From Sphingobium sp. V4 (lineage in GTDB: Bacteria; Pseudomonadota; Alphaproteobacteria; Sphingomonadales; Sphingomonadaceae): 64,000 bases of DNA. Location of the stretch: NCBI RefSeq assembly GCF_029590555.1, contig NZ_CP081002.1:676501-740500 (forward strand), read 5' to 3'. Position 1 is the first letter of the stretch. Every line of letters begins with the position of its first letter. A program made the position numbers and the translations under genes. Below are positions 52,712 to 60,405 of the stretch, piece after piece. The notes below the pieces were generated by a model. The model was not told the origin of the DNA and did not search any database. It worked only from the letters and a program-made list of their open reading frames with translations.

Positions 52712-52727
52712 CGATTCCGAAAACACG
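52712..52727 (+). repeat. Iteron-like repeat copy 1
   Basis: CGATTCCGAAAACACG. Its reverse-strand partner at 52861-52876 differs at one base, and the copy at 57149-57164 differs at one base, so a 16-bp unit is shared by three copies. Confidence 0.7.
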
Positions 52728-52860
52728 ATGACGGGCCGGAACGCACGGCGGGTCCACGCATACTCATTCCTCGCGCGGGCAGATCGCACATAAATCGGGC
52801 TTTTTTGCGTGCAGCTTTAGAGCTGGATGCCCTTCCTCATCGAGCCGGTGCTCGGACTGA

Positions 52861-52876
52861 CGTGTTTTCAGAATCG
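52861..52876 (-). repeat. Iteron-like repeat copy 2 (inverted)
   Basis: Plus strand CGTGTTTTCAGAATCG, the inverse of copy 1 with a single mismatch. It sits 133 bp from copy 1 in opposite orientation. Confidence 0.7.
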
Positions 52877-53035
52877 GCGCATGACGACGCAAGGGCAGGG
52901 GCAGAGCCGTTCGCAGAAATGGCAAATGTGGCGTGACGACCATGCCAATATATTGAAACAGCGCAATATCGGCTGCGCCGACTGCGCGTGGTCAATGTCA
53001 ACAGGCCAAGCTTTTCGCTCTGGCAGAGGGAACAT

Positions 53036-53044
53036 GAAAACACG
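53036..53044 (+). repeat. Iteron-like core copy 3
   Basis: GAAAACACG core, followed by TTGTCG. It lacks the upstream CGATTC half found in copies 1 and 2 but shares the core, and sits beside the GTCGG-g-CCGAC palindrome. About 140 bp from the end of repA. Confidence 0.55.
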
Positions 53045-53185
53045 TTGTCGGGCCGACCTCTACGGCCGCGCGGAGAAGCTCGTGAAACGGTGGCGCACCA
53101 ATCTCATGGAATGGGCCGCAATCTTGCTGAATTTTGATCTGGCCTTCAGCCCGTCCCACGCGGAAGAACCCCGCGGGGAAATTTA

Positions 53186-54472
53186 CTAGAGGCGATACTT
53201 GTTGCGGCGATGATGCTCTTTGACGAAGCCGTAGAATCGTTTCGAATAGTTACGCGGCAGCTCATCCGGATTGGCGCCGAGGAAGGCGTCGAAGCGTCGC
53301 ATCAGTTCGTCATAATCCCAACCGGGAAAGTCCGCCCGAATGGAATCATAGATGTCGCGATCGAGTATCCTGGCCGCGTTGGAGCGGCGGGCCGATGCGG
53401 GGTGAGGCCGCACCTCGCGCTCCGGTTCGGCTTGAACTTGCTTAGGCGATCCCACGCGCAGCTCGCGCGATAATTGCGAGATCAGCCCGCGAGCCAGATG
53501 GGGTTCGATCAACGCGTCCGACGTGTGATCGGCATCCGTCACATTGTCGGTCGGGGGAGGGGAGGGGGAATCTGCGCCACGCTTGCGTCGCGCCCCGTCG
53601 ATCATGTGACGACGCATCACCATCTTCATCTTCGGCTTGGGGCTATCGCCATCGATCACCTCCAGGCTGATATCGGGCAGGTCATTGGCTCGGGCCAGGT
53701 CGAGCAACTTCCGCTTGAAAACCGGGTAGCTGCTCTCGCTTCCGCTCTTCTGGTGGAGCGTTTCAAAACCGATTGTGAAGCCTTCGGCCCCGTTGCCGCC
53801 CGCATGCTTGCGTGATGCGCGGTACAGCCATTTGCCCAGCCCGCTGGTAATCTCGAAGTAGAGCGGCGAAATCGATAGCACGTTGCGCTTGTCCATCACC
53901 CCGTCGAAAAACCATTTCGACAGGGTGATCTCCATGCCCAGTGACCGTTGAGTCCGCTCGTCTACCAAATGGGTATAGCTGTCGATCCAGGAGAAGGTCG
54001 TTTCCCGGCTCTTGGCATTGGTACGGATGTTGGTCTTGATCGTCGTCGCCTGCAAGCGGTCGAGCGCACTCACCAGCCTTTCATAGGCGCGTCCGCTCGT
54101 GCCCCAGCATATGCGCTTGAGAAGGTCGCCGGGCTGGAGCCGGATGGCGGGCGATATGTCGTTGATGCCGCGCTCCCGCAGCGCATTCAGGTGCGACGCC
54201 AGGTAGATCATGATGTCTGCGTCCCAGATCGTCGCCATGCCATAAGCCGGATTGGGCAGGACCTGCACAGTGACGGTGCGATCGGGACTGACATAATCGA
54301 TGGACTTGATGCGCTTGCGCTTGGACAGGCTGAAGAAGGGCCGTTGCATCGTCTCCTGATAGTCGCGCAGCGAAATATCGCTGAAATCAGGCAGGGTGAA
54401 GAACATCTCGAACTGAACCTTGCGCTCTTTGAACGCTGTCTTCAGCTCGGTATCAGAGGCCGCCGTCGTCAT
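53186..54472 (-). CDS. repA: Replication initiator protein RepA (RPA family)
   Basis: 428 residues. The first roughly 290 match the RPA-type plasmid initiator of alphaproteobacteria and sphingomonads: LPDFSDISLRDYQETMQRPFF, SLSKRKRIKSIDY, AYGMATIWDADIMIYLAS, RAYERLVSALDRLQATTIKTN, TFSWIDSYTHLVDERT and LYRASRKHAGGN. These proteins have winged-HTH domains that bind iterons to open the origin. The C-terminal part, after GARRKRGADSP, is lower complexity, ending in a GFVKEHHRRNKY tail. It lies 98 bp downstream of parB, replacing RepC of the classical repABC layout. A hairpin in the leader may control its expression. Confidence 0.92.
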   Translation of the reverse strand: MTTAASDTELKTAFKERKVQFEMFFTLPDFSDISLRDYQETMQRPFFSLSKRKRIKSIDYVSPDRTVTVQVLPNPAYGMATIWDADIMIYLASHLNALRERGINDISPAIRLQPGDLLKRICWGTSGRAYERLVSALDRLQATTIKTNIRTNAKSRETTFSWIDSYTHLVDERTQRSLGMEITLSKWFFDGVMDKRNVLSISPLYFEITSGLGKWLYRASRKHAGGNGAEGFTIGFETLHQKSGSESSYPVFKRKLLDLARANDLPDISLEVIDGDSPKPKMKMVMRRHMIDGARRKRGADSPSPPPTDNVTDADHTSDALIEPHLARGLISQLSRELRVGSPKQVQAEPEREVRPHPASARRSNAARILDRDIYDSIRADFPGWDYDELMRRFDAFLGANPDELPRNYSKRFYGFVKEHHRRNKYRL

Positions 54473-54514
54473 CCCATCCCCGCTTCCCCCCGGAGGGAAA
54501 TCGCAATCAAACTA

Positions 54515-54546
54515 CTGAAATAAAAGGATTATTCCTCCATTTTCAG
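54515..54546 (-). promoter_or_regulatory. Hairpin in the parB-repA leader
   Basis: CTGAAA (54515-54520) pairs with TTTCAG (54541-54546) and an inner AGGA/TCCT stem (54525-54528, 54533-54536) with loop TTAT gives an imperfect 32-nt stem-loop. It lies 43 bp before the RepA start on the repA strand. Possible attenuator or antisense RNA target controlling RepA level, as in other plasmid replication systems. Confidence 0.35.
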
Positions 54547-54570
54547 CTTTCATCCCCATGCATCCGATCC

Positions 54571-55587
54571 TCAGCGCCGCCGCGCCGCCCGGATCTTCGC
54601 CTGCTCGATCACCGGGCGCAGCGCCGCCAATATCTCATCCGTCGACAGACCGTTCGGAGACAGCGACAGGGTCAATATCTTCTGCTGGTCCTTTTCGACC
54701 TGCCCGATCGACGCGCCGTCCGAAGCCGCGATCATGGCCTTCTGCACGCGCCCCTTGACCATCGTGGCCTGGACGAGCCGGGTCATCACCTCCGGACCAC
54801 TGATCGGTTGCTCGTCCCCCGAACGACGGAAGCTCTGCTCCGATGCTATTTGATCGGCCGCCGCCTCCAGCTTCGTCCGGCTCGACGGATCGCGCAGCAG
54901 GGGGAGCAGCTTCTCGGCATATTTTGCCTGAAGGTCGGTCGGCGAATGGAAGGCGCTGACCACAAAGGGCGGAATTTCGGTCAGCGCGATGTAACGCGAC
55001 AGCTGCGACTTGGAGATTTTCAGCCGTTCCGCCATGCGCAGCTGCACGCCGCCATAATAGGTGTCGACCGCTGCCTTGTAGTTGAGGCCGCGTTCCAGGT
55101 CCGAAATATCCTCGCGCTCGCGATTTTCGATGTCCGCCAGGCGGAAGGCCGCCTCATCATCCAGATCCTCGATAATCGCGATCAGGTCGATGTCGGGATA
55201 ATGGTTGGCATTGAGCCAGGAAATCGCCCAGTGCCGCCGCGTACCAGTCACCAGCTCATAGGGCAGGGGACCATTGGGCGTGCGTCGGACCACCGCGGGC
55301 ACGCGATTGCTTCCCTCGGCCAGGATCGAATCGATAAGGCTGCGCAGCCGATGTTCGTCGAGCAGCGAATAGTCGCGCGCATTGCCGGGCCAGACCGAAC
55401 ATTCCGACGGTTTCAGCCGAATGGTCGGGCGCTTCACGATCCGCGCGGCCTCGCCGAAAGCCTCCAGGCGCCTGTTGGTGAAGTTGGGGCGCGGGGCGGG
55501 GCTGTTCTCCGGCGCAGGCGCGGCACCGGCGGCCGGTTCGTTCGGCGCGGAAGCGAGCGCTTCGCTGATGAGCGACCGCCGGCTCAT
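54571..55587 (-). CDS. parB: ParB partition protein
   Basis: 338 residues. ParB/Srx-like CTPase domain: the LKPSECSVWPGNARDYSLLDEHRLRSLIDSILAEG stretch and TGTRRHWAI motif, then the HTH of LNYKAAVDTYYGGVQLRMAERLKISKSQLSRY. It binds a parS site, spreads and loads partition complexes that ParA segregates. The ATG overlaps the ParA stop (ATGA), so the two are translationally coupled. parS itself was not identified with confidence. Confidence 0.95.
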   Translation of the reverse strand: MSRRSLISEALASAPNEPAAGAAPAPENSPAPRPNFTNRRLEAFGEAARIVKRPTIRLKPSECSVWPGNARDYSLLDEHRLRSLIDSILAEGSNRVPAVVRRTPNGPLPYELVTGTRRHWAISWLNANHYPDIDLIAIIEDLDDEAAFRLADIENREREDISDLERGLNYKAAVDTYYGGVQLRMAERLKISKSQLSRYIALTEIPPFVVSAFHSPTDLQAKYAEKLLPLLRDPSSRTKLEAAADQIASEQSFRRSGDEQPISGPEVMTRLVQATMVKGRVQKAMIAASDGASIGQVEKDQQKILTLSLSPNGLSTDEILAALRPVIEQAKIRAARRR

Positions 55588-56768
55588 GCCGCCACGCCCA
55601 CATCGGAGGTGAGGCTGGTGGACGGCCATTGCTGGCGAATCTGCTGCTCGATCTCGCCAAAGACGGCGTCCAGATTTTCGCGGCAGCGCATATAGGTCTG
55701 GTGCGAGGCCGATGGCTTGGATTCATAGATGGACCGGAACGCCTGCGTCGCGTTCTTGATCTCCTCGGATGCCAGAATCGGCTGCCCCAGCAACAGCCCG
55801 GCATAGGTCGCCTGCATGATCCGCCACATGTCGTTCTCGCCCGGCTTGCTGGGCGAAAAGGTCGAACAGACGACGCGAATGAAACCGTAATTGACCGGCG
55901 TGCCATTCTGCTCGAGAATCTCGATATTGTCGGCGATCGTGTCCATGAAATGGATCGTCGACAGATAGTCGAGCTGGCGCGCGGGCACTGGGATCAGCAA
56001 GCCCGTGGCCGCCGCCATGACGTTGAGGCCCAGAAAGCCCATGGCCGGCGGCGGATCGAGCAGAATCACGTCGAAATCCTTGGTCACGCTGGCAATGCCG
56101 ATGCGCAGCGCCTGCAAGCTCTCGCGCACCGCCTGTCCGCCCTCACGCAGGGTCGACGTCAGATCCCATTCCGCATCCTGAAGGCCCAGGCTCGACGGTA
56201 CAATCTTGATCGTCGGCCAGGGCGTATCGCGGATGGTGCGGGAAAAGTCGCTGAAAGTGCTGCGCGGCGAGAGGAAAGCGCCCAGCGTCTCCTCGTCATC
56301 GATCAGTGTTTCGGGCTGGATGTCGAACATGGTCGTGGTCGACGCCTGCGGATCGCAATCGATCACCAGCACGCGATAGCCGTGAAGGGCGAGATAGTCA
56401 GCAAGATGCTTGGTGATGGTGCTCTTGCCCACCCCGCCCTTGAAATTCTGCACCGCCAGCACGACCGCATCCTCGTCGGGCTGCTTGCCGACATGGATGC
56501 CAAGAGCGCTGCGGATATGGGTGAGGTCAGCCAGGGTATAGTAGCGGCGCCCGTTGGGCAGTTGCTTGGGCTGGGGGAGGCGCCCCTTTGCTTCGGCCTT
56601 CGCCAGGGCCTCGGGCGTCCGGCCGATCAGTTCTGCGGCCACGGTGGGTCCGAAACTGATGTCGAGCGTCTTGCGATTGTCCGGCCGGAACACGATCGTC
56701 TTGATATGATCACGCATCTGCTGGCAGGCTGTCGTGACATTGCGCAAGGTATTGACGGTAAACGACAT
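55584..56768 (-). CDS. parA: ParA partition ATPase (type Ia)
   Basis: 394 residues. Deviant Walker A in NFKGGVGKSTITKHLADYL, Walker B in VLVIDCDPQAS and VILLDPPPAMGFLGL, and an N-terminal HTH region with a MerR-like IGRTPEALAKAEAKGRLPQP segment that type Ia ParAs use for autoregulation. Start 56768 (GAGGGG upstream) is chosen; an ATG at 56780 has no site. It forms dynamic filaments or gradients that separate plasmid copies. Confidence 0.95.
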   Translation of the reverse strand: MSFTVNTLRNVTTACQQMRDHIKTIVFRPDNRKTLDISFGPTVAAELIGRTPEALAKAEAKGRLPQPKQLPNGRRYYTLADLTHIRSALGIHVGKQPDEDAVVLAVQNFKGGVGKSTITKHLADYLALHGYRVLVIDCDPQASTTTMFDIQPETLIDDEETLGAFLSPRSTFSDFSRTIRDTPWPTIKIVPSSLGLQDAEWDLTSTLREGGQAVRESLQALRIGIASVTKDFDVILLDPPPAMGFLGLNVMAAATGLLIPVPARQLDYLSTIHFMDTIADNIEILEQNGTPVNYGFIRVVCSTFSPSKPGENDMWRIMQATYAGLLLGQPILASEEIKNATQAFRSIYESKPSASHQTYMRCRENLDAVFGEIEQQIRQQWPSTSLTSDVGVAA

Positions 56769-56795
56769 GGCGCCCCTCATGGCCGAATCGTGACG

Positions 56796-56843
56796 GCATA
56801 AACTGGTTTGCGTTTAATGCGCTCATTTCGCGATGAAAGTCAA
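56796..56843 (-). promoter_or_regulatory. Putative parA promoter and operator
   Basis: On the minus strand TTGACT (56843-56838) and CATTAA (56819-56814) form a -35/-10 pair with an 18-bp spacer. An imperfect inverted repeat GCATTAAAC ... GTTTATGC (56820-56796) covers the -10 and the start site, 28 bp before the ParA ATG. That placement suits autorepression by ParA, as in type Ia systems. Confidence 0.5.
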
Positions 56844-56884
56844 ACCTGCCTGCTCACCGCCTGCGAATAGCCATTGTCATGTTG

Positions 56885-56897
56885 GGCTCTTTGCAAA
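56885..56897 (+). repeat. Possible IS6-type terminal inverted repeat remnant
   Basis: GGCTCTTTGCAAA differs from IS6100-type ends (GGCTCTGTTGCAAA) only by one missing G. No transposase or second end is visible within the window, so this may be a degraded trace or chance. Confidence 0.2.
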
Positions 56898-57133
56898 ATG
56901 GGAACCGCATCGCAGTCGCGGAACCGAAGACCAAGGCGCCGGTCTGATAGCCCGCTGTAGCCAAACTCTCCCCTTTGAACAGGTCGAGATGATAAACGAC
57001 CGGGCGGCAGGGCCCGCTTAGGGATTTATTCGGAGATTAGCGGAGTTAGGCACCGGGCCACGACGCGAAATGGCGGGAAACTCCACGATTCGCGAGCGGC
57101 CCAACCGAACCGATCCCACGTTCCTTCGGACCT

Positions 57134-57142
57134 GAAAACACG
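57134..57142 (+). repeat. Iteron-like core copy 4
   Basis: GAAAACACG followed by TTCGAT, the same core as the copies beyond repA, on the other side of the parA-parB-repA block. Confidence 0.6.
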
Positions 57143-57148
57143 TTCGAT

Positions 57149-57164
57149 CGATTCCGAAACCACG
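57149..57164 (+). repeat. Iteron-like repeat copy 5
   Basis: CGATTCCGAAACCACG, a one-base variant of copy 1, 15 bp after copy 4. Its end overlaps a 7-bp inverted repeat CACGCTG/CAGCGTG (57161-57167, 57172-57178). Confidence 0.65.
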
Positions 57165-57177
57165 CTGGTCGCAGCGT

Positions 57178-57186
57178 GATAACACG
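57178..57186 (+). repeat. Iteron-like core copy 6
   Basis: GATAACACG, one base from the core, followed by TTGGCG, 29 bp after the start of copy 5. Confidence 0.5.
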
Positions 57187-57227
57187 TTGGCGCAGGGGCT
57201 GATTTTCCCCCTGACCGCCATTGCAGC

Positions 57228-58619
57228 CTATGGTTGGTGCACGATCGTTGCCGCGCCTTGGCTGCTCAGGTCGAGCATGGCCTTGTCCGCGCCGACGGGT
57301 CGCCAGGAGGGCAGGCCGGCGCCGTTGGGATCGCCGGATTTCACGAAGTTGGCCAGATAGGCGCTGGCGATCTGCGCCACGCGCTGGTCGCGAGCCGTGG
57401 CTGCATCGCCATATTTGATGGCAACCGTATCGAAGAAATAGGGAATTTCGCTGGCATGGGCCGCTCCCTTGGTCGCTGGCGTCCGCAGCGAATCCGCGAC
57501 ATAGGAAAAGCGATAATGCCAGGTCGGGACGCCCTGCGCCGCGAATTGGGCGGCCATGACCCGCGCCCCTTCGACCATTGGGCCGGTCGGGCCGCCAATA
57601 TCATCGCTGGTGGCGCCGATCATGACGGGCACATGGGCGAAACGCCCGCTCCTGTAGGCGGCGAGGCTGTCGACCGCGATCCTGCCGTCGGCGATCGGGC
57701 TGCTATGGGCCGGCGGCCCCCCGGCGAACAGCGCGGCAAGGTTCAGCCCATCGACCACCGACTCCGCCGGCAGGGCGCGCAGCCTGCTCAGCGCGTCGGG
57801 CGCATGGGCCGGGATTCCCTTCTTCCCGGCGAAAGCGGCGCCGATCCTTTCTGCCCCGGCGAGTGTCGCGTCGCCCATCGGCATGGGGCCGCCCGACTGG
57901 ATTACTGCCTTGTGGAACAGTCCCAGCGCCATGGGGGAGGTGAGCAGCGCATGGACCGACATGCCGCCCGCGCTTTCGCCGATGATGGTGACATTGGCGG
58001 GATCCCCGCCGAACGCGGCGATATTGGCTTTCACCCAGCGCAGCGCCGCGATCTGGTCCAGATAGCCATAATTGGCGAGCAGCCCGCTATCGGCGCCCGC
58101 CTTGGTGAGCGCGGGATGGGCGAAGGTGCCGAAGCGGCCGAGTCGGTAGTTGAAGCTCACCACCATGATGCCCTGCTTCGCCAGAGGCGCGCCCGAATAG
58201 GTGGGCGGGGAGGAGCCGCCATTGACGAAGCCGCCGCCATAGATCCAGACCATGACCGGCAGCTTTTCCGCGCTGGCCTGCGGTTTCCAGACATTGACGA
58301 AGAGGCAGTCCTCCGCCGGCGGTGTGCCGAGCGGCGCGGCGTCGCTGGGAAAGGGCAGTTGCATGCAGTCATGGCCATAACGGCTCGCGTCGCGCACCCC
58401 TTGCCAACGCGCCACCGGCTGCGGCGCACGCCAGCGCAGGTCGCCGACCGGCGGCTGGGCGAAGGGAATGCCCTTGAAGGCGACGACGCCATCCTCCGCA
58501 ACCCCGCGCAGCATCCCGTCGGCGATCGTCACTTGCGGATCGGCGGGCGCGGCCGACGCGCTCGCTCCGGGCATCGTCAGCGCCGCGGCCAGCAGCAGAG
58601 CGCGCAGGGGCAAAGACAT
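57228..58619 (-). CDS. Type-B carboxylesterase, secreted
   Basis: 463 residues. An N-terminal signal peptide (hydrophobic LLLAAALTMPGASASAAP) is followed by the alpha/beta fold. The nucleophile elbow is GESAGG, with FNYRLGRFGTF and GGGFVNGG (oxyanion) upstream. Hydrolyses carboxylic esters, probably in the periplasm. ATG 58619 has GGAGG upstream; a TTG at 58625 is the alternative. It lies 26 bp after the oxidoreductase gene, in the same operon. Confidence 0.93.
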   Translation of the reverse strand: MSLPLRALLLAAALTMPGASASAAPADPQVTIADGMLRGVAEDGVVAFKGIPFAQPPVGDLRWRAPQPVARWQGVRDASRYGHDCMQLPFPSDAAPLGTPPAEDCLFVNVWKPQASAEKLPVMVWIYGGGFVNGGSSPPTYSGAPLAKQGIMVVSFNYRLGRFGTFAHPALTKAGADSGLLANYGYLDQIAALRWVKANIAAFGGDPANVTIIGESAGGMSVHALLTSPMALGLFHKAVIQSGGPMPMGDATLAGAERIGAAFAGKKGIPAHAPDALSRLRALPAESVVDGLNLAALFAGGPPAHSSPIADGRIAVDSLAAYRSGRFAHVPVMIGATSDDIGGPTGPMVEGARVMAAQFAAQGVPTWHYRFSYVADSLRTPATKGAAHASEIPYFFDTVAIKYGDAATARDQRVAQIASAYLANFVKSGDPNGAGLPSWRPVGADKAMLDLSSQGAATIVHQP

Positions 58620-58645
58620 CGGCAATCCTCCTTTTATGTCCTTGG

Positions 58646-59683
58646 TCAGGGCAGCGTCACCACCCGCGCCTCGCGCGCGGACAGCGATGCCGCCTCTATC
58701 ACTTCCTGCACGGCGACCGCCTCGTCAATCGGGACGGGAAGGGGCGCGCCGGTCATCAAGGCATCGGCGATCTGGCGATAGAAGCGCTCCTGACATCCTC
58801 TCAGCGTCGGACGAAGCGCGATGCGGCCCTCGCCGTCATGCCATTCGACCGGATCGGGATCGACGCCCCATCGCTGATCTCCTGGCCGCAACCCCGCGAC
58901 CAGTTGCGCTTCTTGCGGATCGAGACTGCGCTTGATGAGAGTCCCGGCCGTGCCATGGACCGTAAAGCGCGGGCTGCCACCGGCGTCGCCGCCCGGTGCG
59001 GTCAGGCTGGCGTGCAGGATTACGCGCAGGTCGGCATAGCGCAGCACGACATGCGCCCAGTCATCCGCCCCCGATCCGTCGCGCAACGCCACGATGTCCG
59101 CGCTCACCGCTTGGGGGCGTCCGAACAGCGCCAGCGCCTGATCGACCAGATGCGGTCCCAGGTCGAACCATACGCCCGACCCCGGTGACCCATCCTCGCG
59201 CCAGCGGTCGCGCACCTGTGGCCGGAAACGATCGAAATGGCTTTCGACCAGCGTGACCCGTCCGACCAGCCCTTCCTCGATCGCCGCCCGGATGCTCAGG
59301 AAATCGCTGTCGAACCGGCGATTGTGGAACACCGCCAGCCGTCGGCCCGACACATCGGCCAGCGCGGCCAGATCGCGTGCTTGCTCGAGCGACAGGGCGA
59401 AAGGCTTGTCGACCACCACATGCTTGCCCGCGCGCAGCGCTGCTGCGGCGAGCGGTGCATGTGTCGCACTCGGTGTCGCGATCACCGCCAGGTCGATCGC
59501 GGGATCCGCCAGCAGTTGCTCGGGCGTCGCGAAACAGGCGATGCCGGGATCGAGCGCCGCCACCTCCTTCGCACGGCTGGTGACGATGGCCTTCAGCTCC
59601 AGCGCGGGCGCCACGCGGATCAGCGGCGCGTGGAAGACCCGGCCCGCCATGCCATAGCCGATCAGACCAACGGCGATGCTCAT
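58646..59683 (-). CDS. Gfo/Idh/MocA-family oxidoreductase
   Basis: 345 residues. N-terminal Rossmann fold: LIGYGMAGRVFHAPLI, then TPSATHAPLAAAALRAGKHVVVDKPFAL with the EKP-like VDKP motif. The C-terminal beta-sheet substrate domain contains WFDLGPHLVDQALALFG with the catalytic His. Similar to YdgJ-like sugar/alcohol oxidoreductases. ATG overlaps the tesA stop (ATGA), so it is co-transcribed. Confidence 0.92.
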   Translation of the reverse strand: MSIAVGLIGYGMAGRVFHAPLIRVAPALELKAIVTSRAKEVAALDPGIACFATPEQLLADPAIDLAVIATPSATHAPLAAAALRAGKHVVVDKPFALSLEQARDLAALADVSGRRLAVFHNRRFDSDFLSIRAAIEEGLVGRVTLVESHFDRFRPQVRDRWREDGSPGSGVWFDLGPHLVDQALALFGRPQAVSADIVALRDGSGADDWAHVVLRYADLRVILHASLTAPGGDAGGSPRFTVHGTAGTLIKRSLDPQEAQLVAGLRPGDQRWGVDPDPVEWHDGEGRIALRPTLRGCQERFYRQIADALMTGAPLPVPIDEAVAVQEVIEAASLSAREARVVTLP

Positions 59684-60405
59684 CCCTTCAACGCTCCTGC
59701 AACAAGTGGCGCCAGCCTGCCGACGATCGCGGTCACGCCCTTGTCATTGGGATGGATGCCATCGGGCAGCAGGAGCGCGGGTTTCCCGATCACCCCGTCC
59801 AGCATGAACGGATAGAGCGTTGCGCCATGCGTCCGTGCGAGGTCGGGATAGATGGGGTTGAAGGCGGCGGCATAGTCCGGTCCCATATTCGGCGATGCCA
59901 TCATGCCGGTCAGCACCACCTTGATGCCGCGTCGCTTCGCCTCGTCCAGGATCGCGTCCAGATTGATGCGCGTCTCCTTCGGCGACAGACCCCGCAGCAT
60001 GTCGTTGCCGCCCAGACCCAGCAGCATCAGGTCGGGCGTGCGCGGCAGGCCGTCGAGCGTGAAGGCCAGGCGCGCCCGCCCGGCCGCGCTGGTGTCGCCC
60101 GATACGCCGGCATTGACCACTCGCGCTTTCACCCCTCGCGCGTTGAGCGCCTGTTCCAGCATCGGGGCCAGCCCCTTGCCCTGGTCCAGATTATAGCCGG
60201 CGTAGAGGCTGTCGCCGAACGCGACCACCAGCTTCGCGTCTTCTGCCTTTGCGGCTGCCGGTTCGGCCGCGTTCGCCGCCGGCGCCTGGTTGGCGACGGG
60301 CGGAGGGGGAGGCGTCTGGTCCGAACAGGCGCTCGCCAGATGGACAAACAGCGTCAGCGCCCCATATTGCAACAATCTGCCCGCCAAGGAGCGCTCCTTC
60401 TTCAT
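59680..60405 (-). CDS. tesA: SGNH-hydrolase (TesA-like), probable lipoprotein
   Basis: 241 residues. A positively charged n-region (MKKERS) and hydrophobic stretch end in LASAC, a lipobox-like sequence, so it is probably anchored at the periplasmic face. SGNH blocks: GDSLYAG (Ser), NAGVSGDTSAAG (Gly), LGGNDMLRG (Asn), and PDGIHPNDKG (Asp/His). Arylesterase/thioesterase/lysophospholipase activity is likely. It is divergent from the ABC-ATPase gene; the two ATGs share the bases CATG (60403-60406). A TTG with AAGGAG upstream (after the lipobox n-region) is an alternative start. Confidence 0.88.
   Translation of the reverse strand: MKKERSLAGRLLQYGALTLFVHLASACSDQTPPPPPVANQAPAANAAEPAAAKAEDAKLVVAFGDSLYAGYNLDQGKGLAPMLEQALNARGVKARVVNAGVSGDTSAAGRARLAFTLDGLPRTPDLMLLGLGGNDMLRGLSPKETRINLDAILDEAKRRGIKVVLTGMMASPNMGPDYAAAFNPIYPDLARTHGATLYPFMLDGVIGKPALLLPDGIHPNDKGVTAIVGRLAPLVAGALKG

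Larger units (their letters stand above)
52657..53185. other. 529-bp gap between two gene 3' ends carrying iteron-like repeats
   Basis: No gene is supported; short frames here are not conserved-looking. The flanking genes point toward each other, so promoters are not expected, yet three copies of a GAAAACACG-core motif occur. A tract ATAAATCGGGCTTTTTTGC lies at about 52789-52808. An odd palindrome GTCGG-g-CCGAC (53047-53057) sits next to the third copy. Together these fit an origin or partition site. Confidence 0.7.
56769..57227. other. 459-bp region upstream of parA with promoter, iteron-like repeats and a possible IS end
   Basis: No conserved gene is visible. It contains the parA promoter/operator, a GGCTCTTTGCAAA string at 56885-56897 that resembles the ends of IS6-family elements, a 10-bp/9-bp tandem CGGAGATTAG / CGGAGTTAG (57031-57049), and three iteron-like cores at 57134-57186. 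Between them the sequence is unremarkable. Confidence 0.7.

Noticed and set aside
52827..53189. A 120-residue plus-strand frame in the repA 3' gap.
   Set aside because: No domain signature and it contains repeat copies 2 and 3; more likely origin DNA.
56833..57021. A 62-residue plus-strand frame upstream of parA.
   Set aside because: No Shine-Dalgarno, no recognisable motif, and it overlaps the putative parA promoter.
57018..57221. A 67-residue minus-strand frame in the parA upstream region.
   Set aside because: No conserved motif and it overlaps the iteron-like repeats; probably non-coding.
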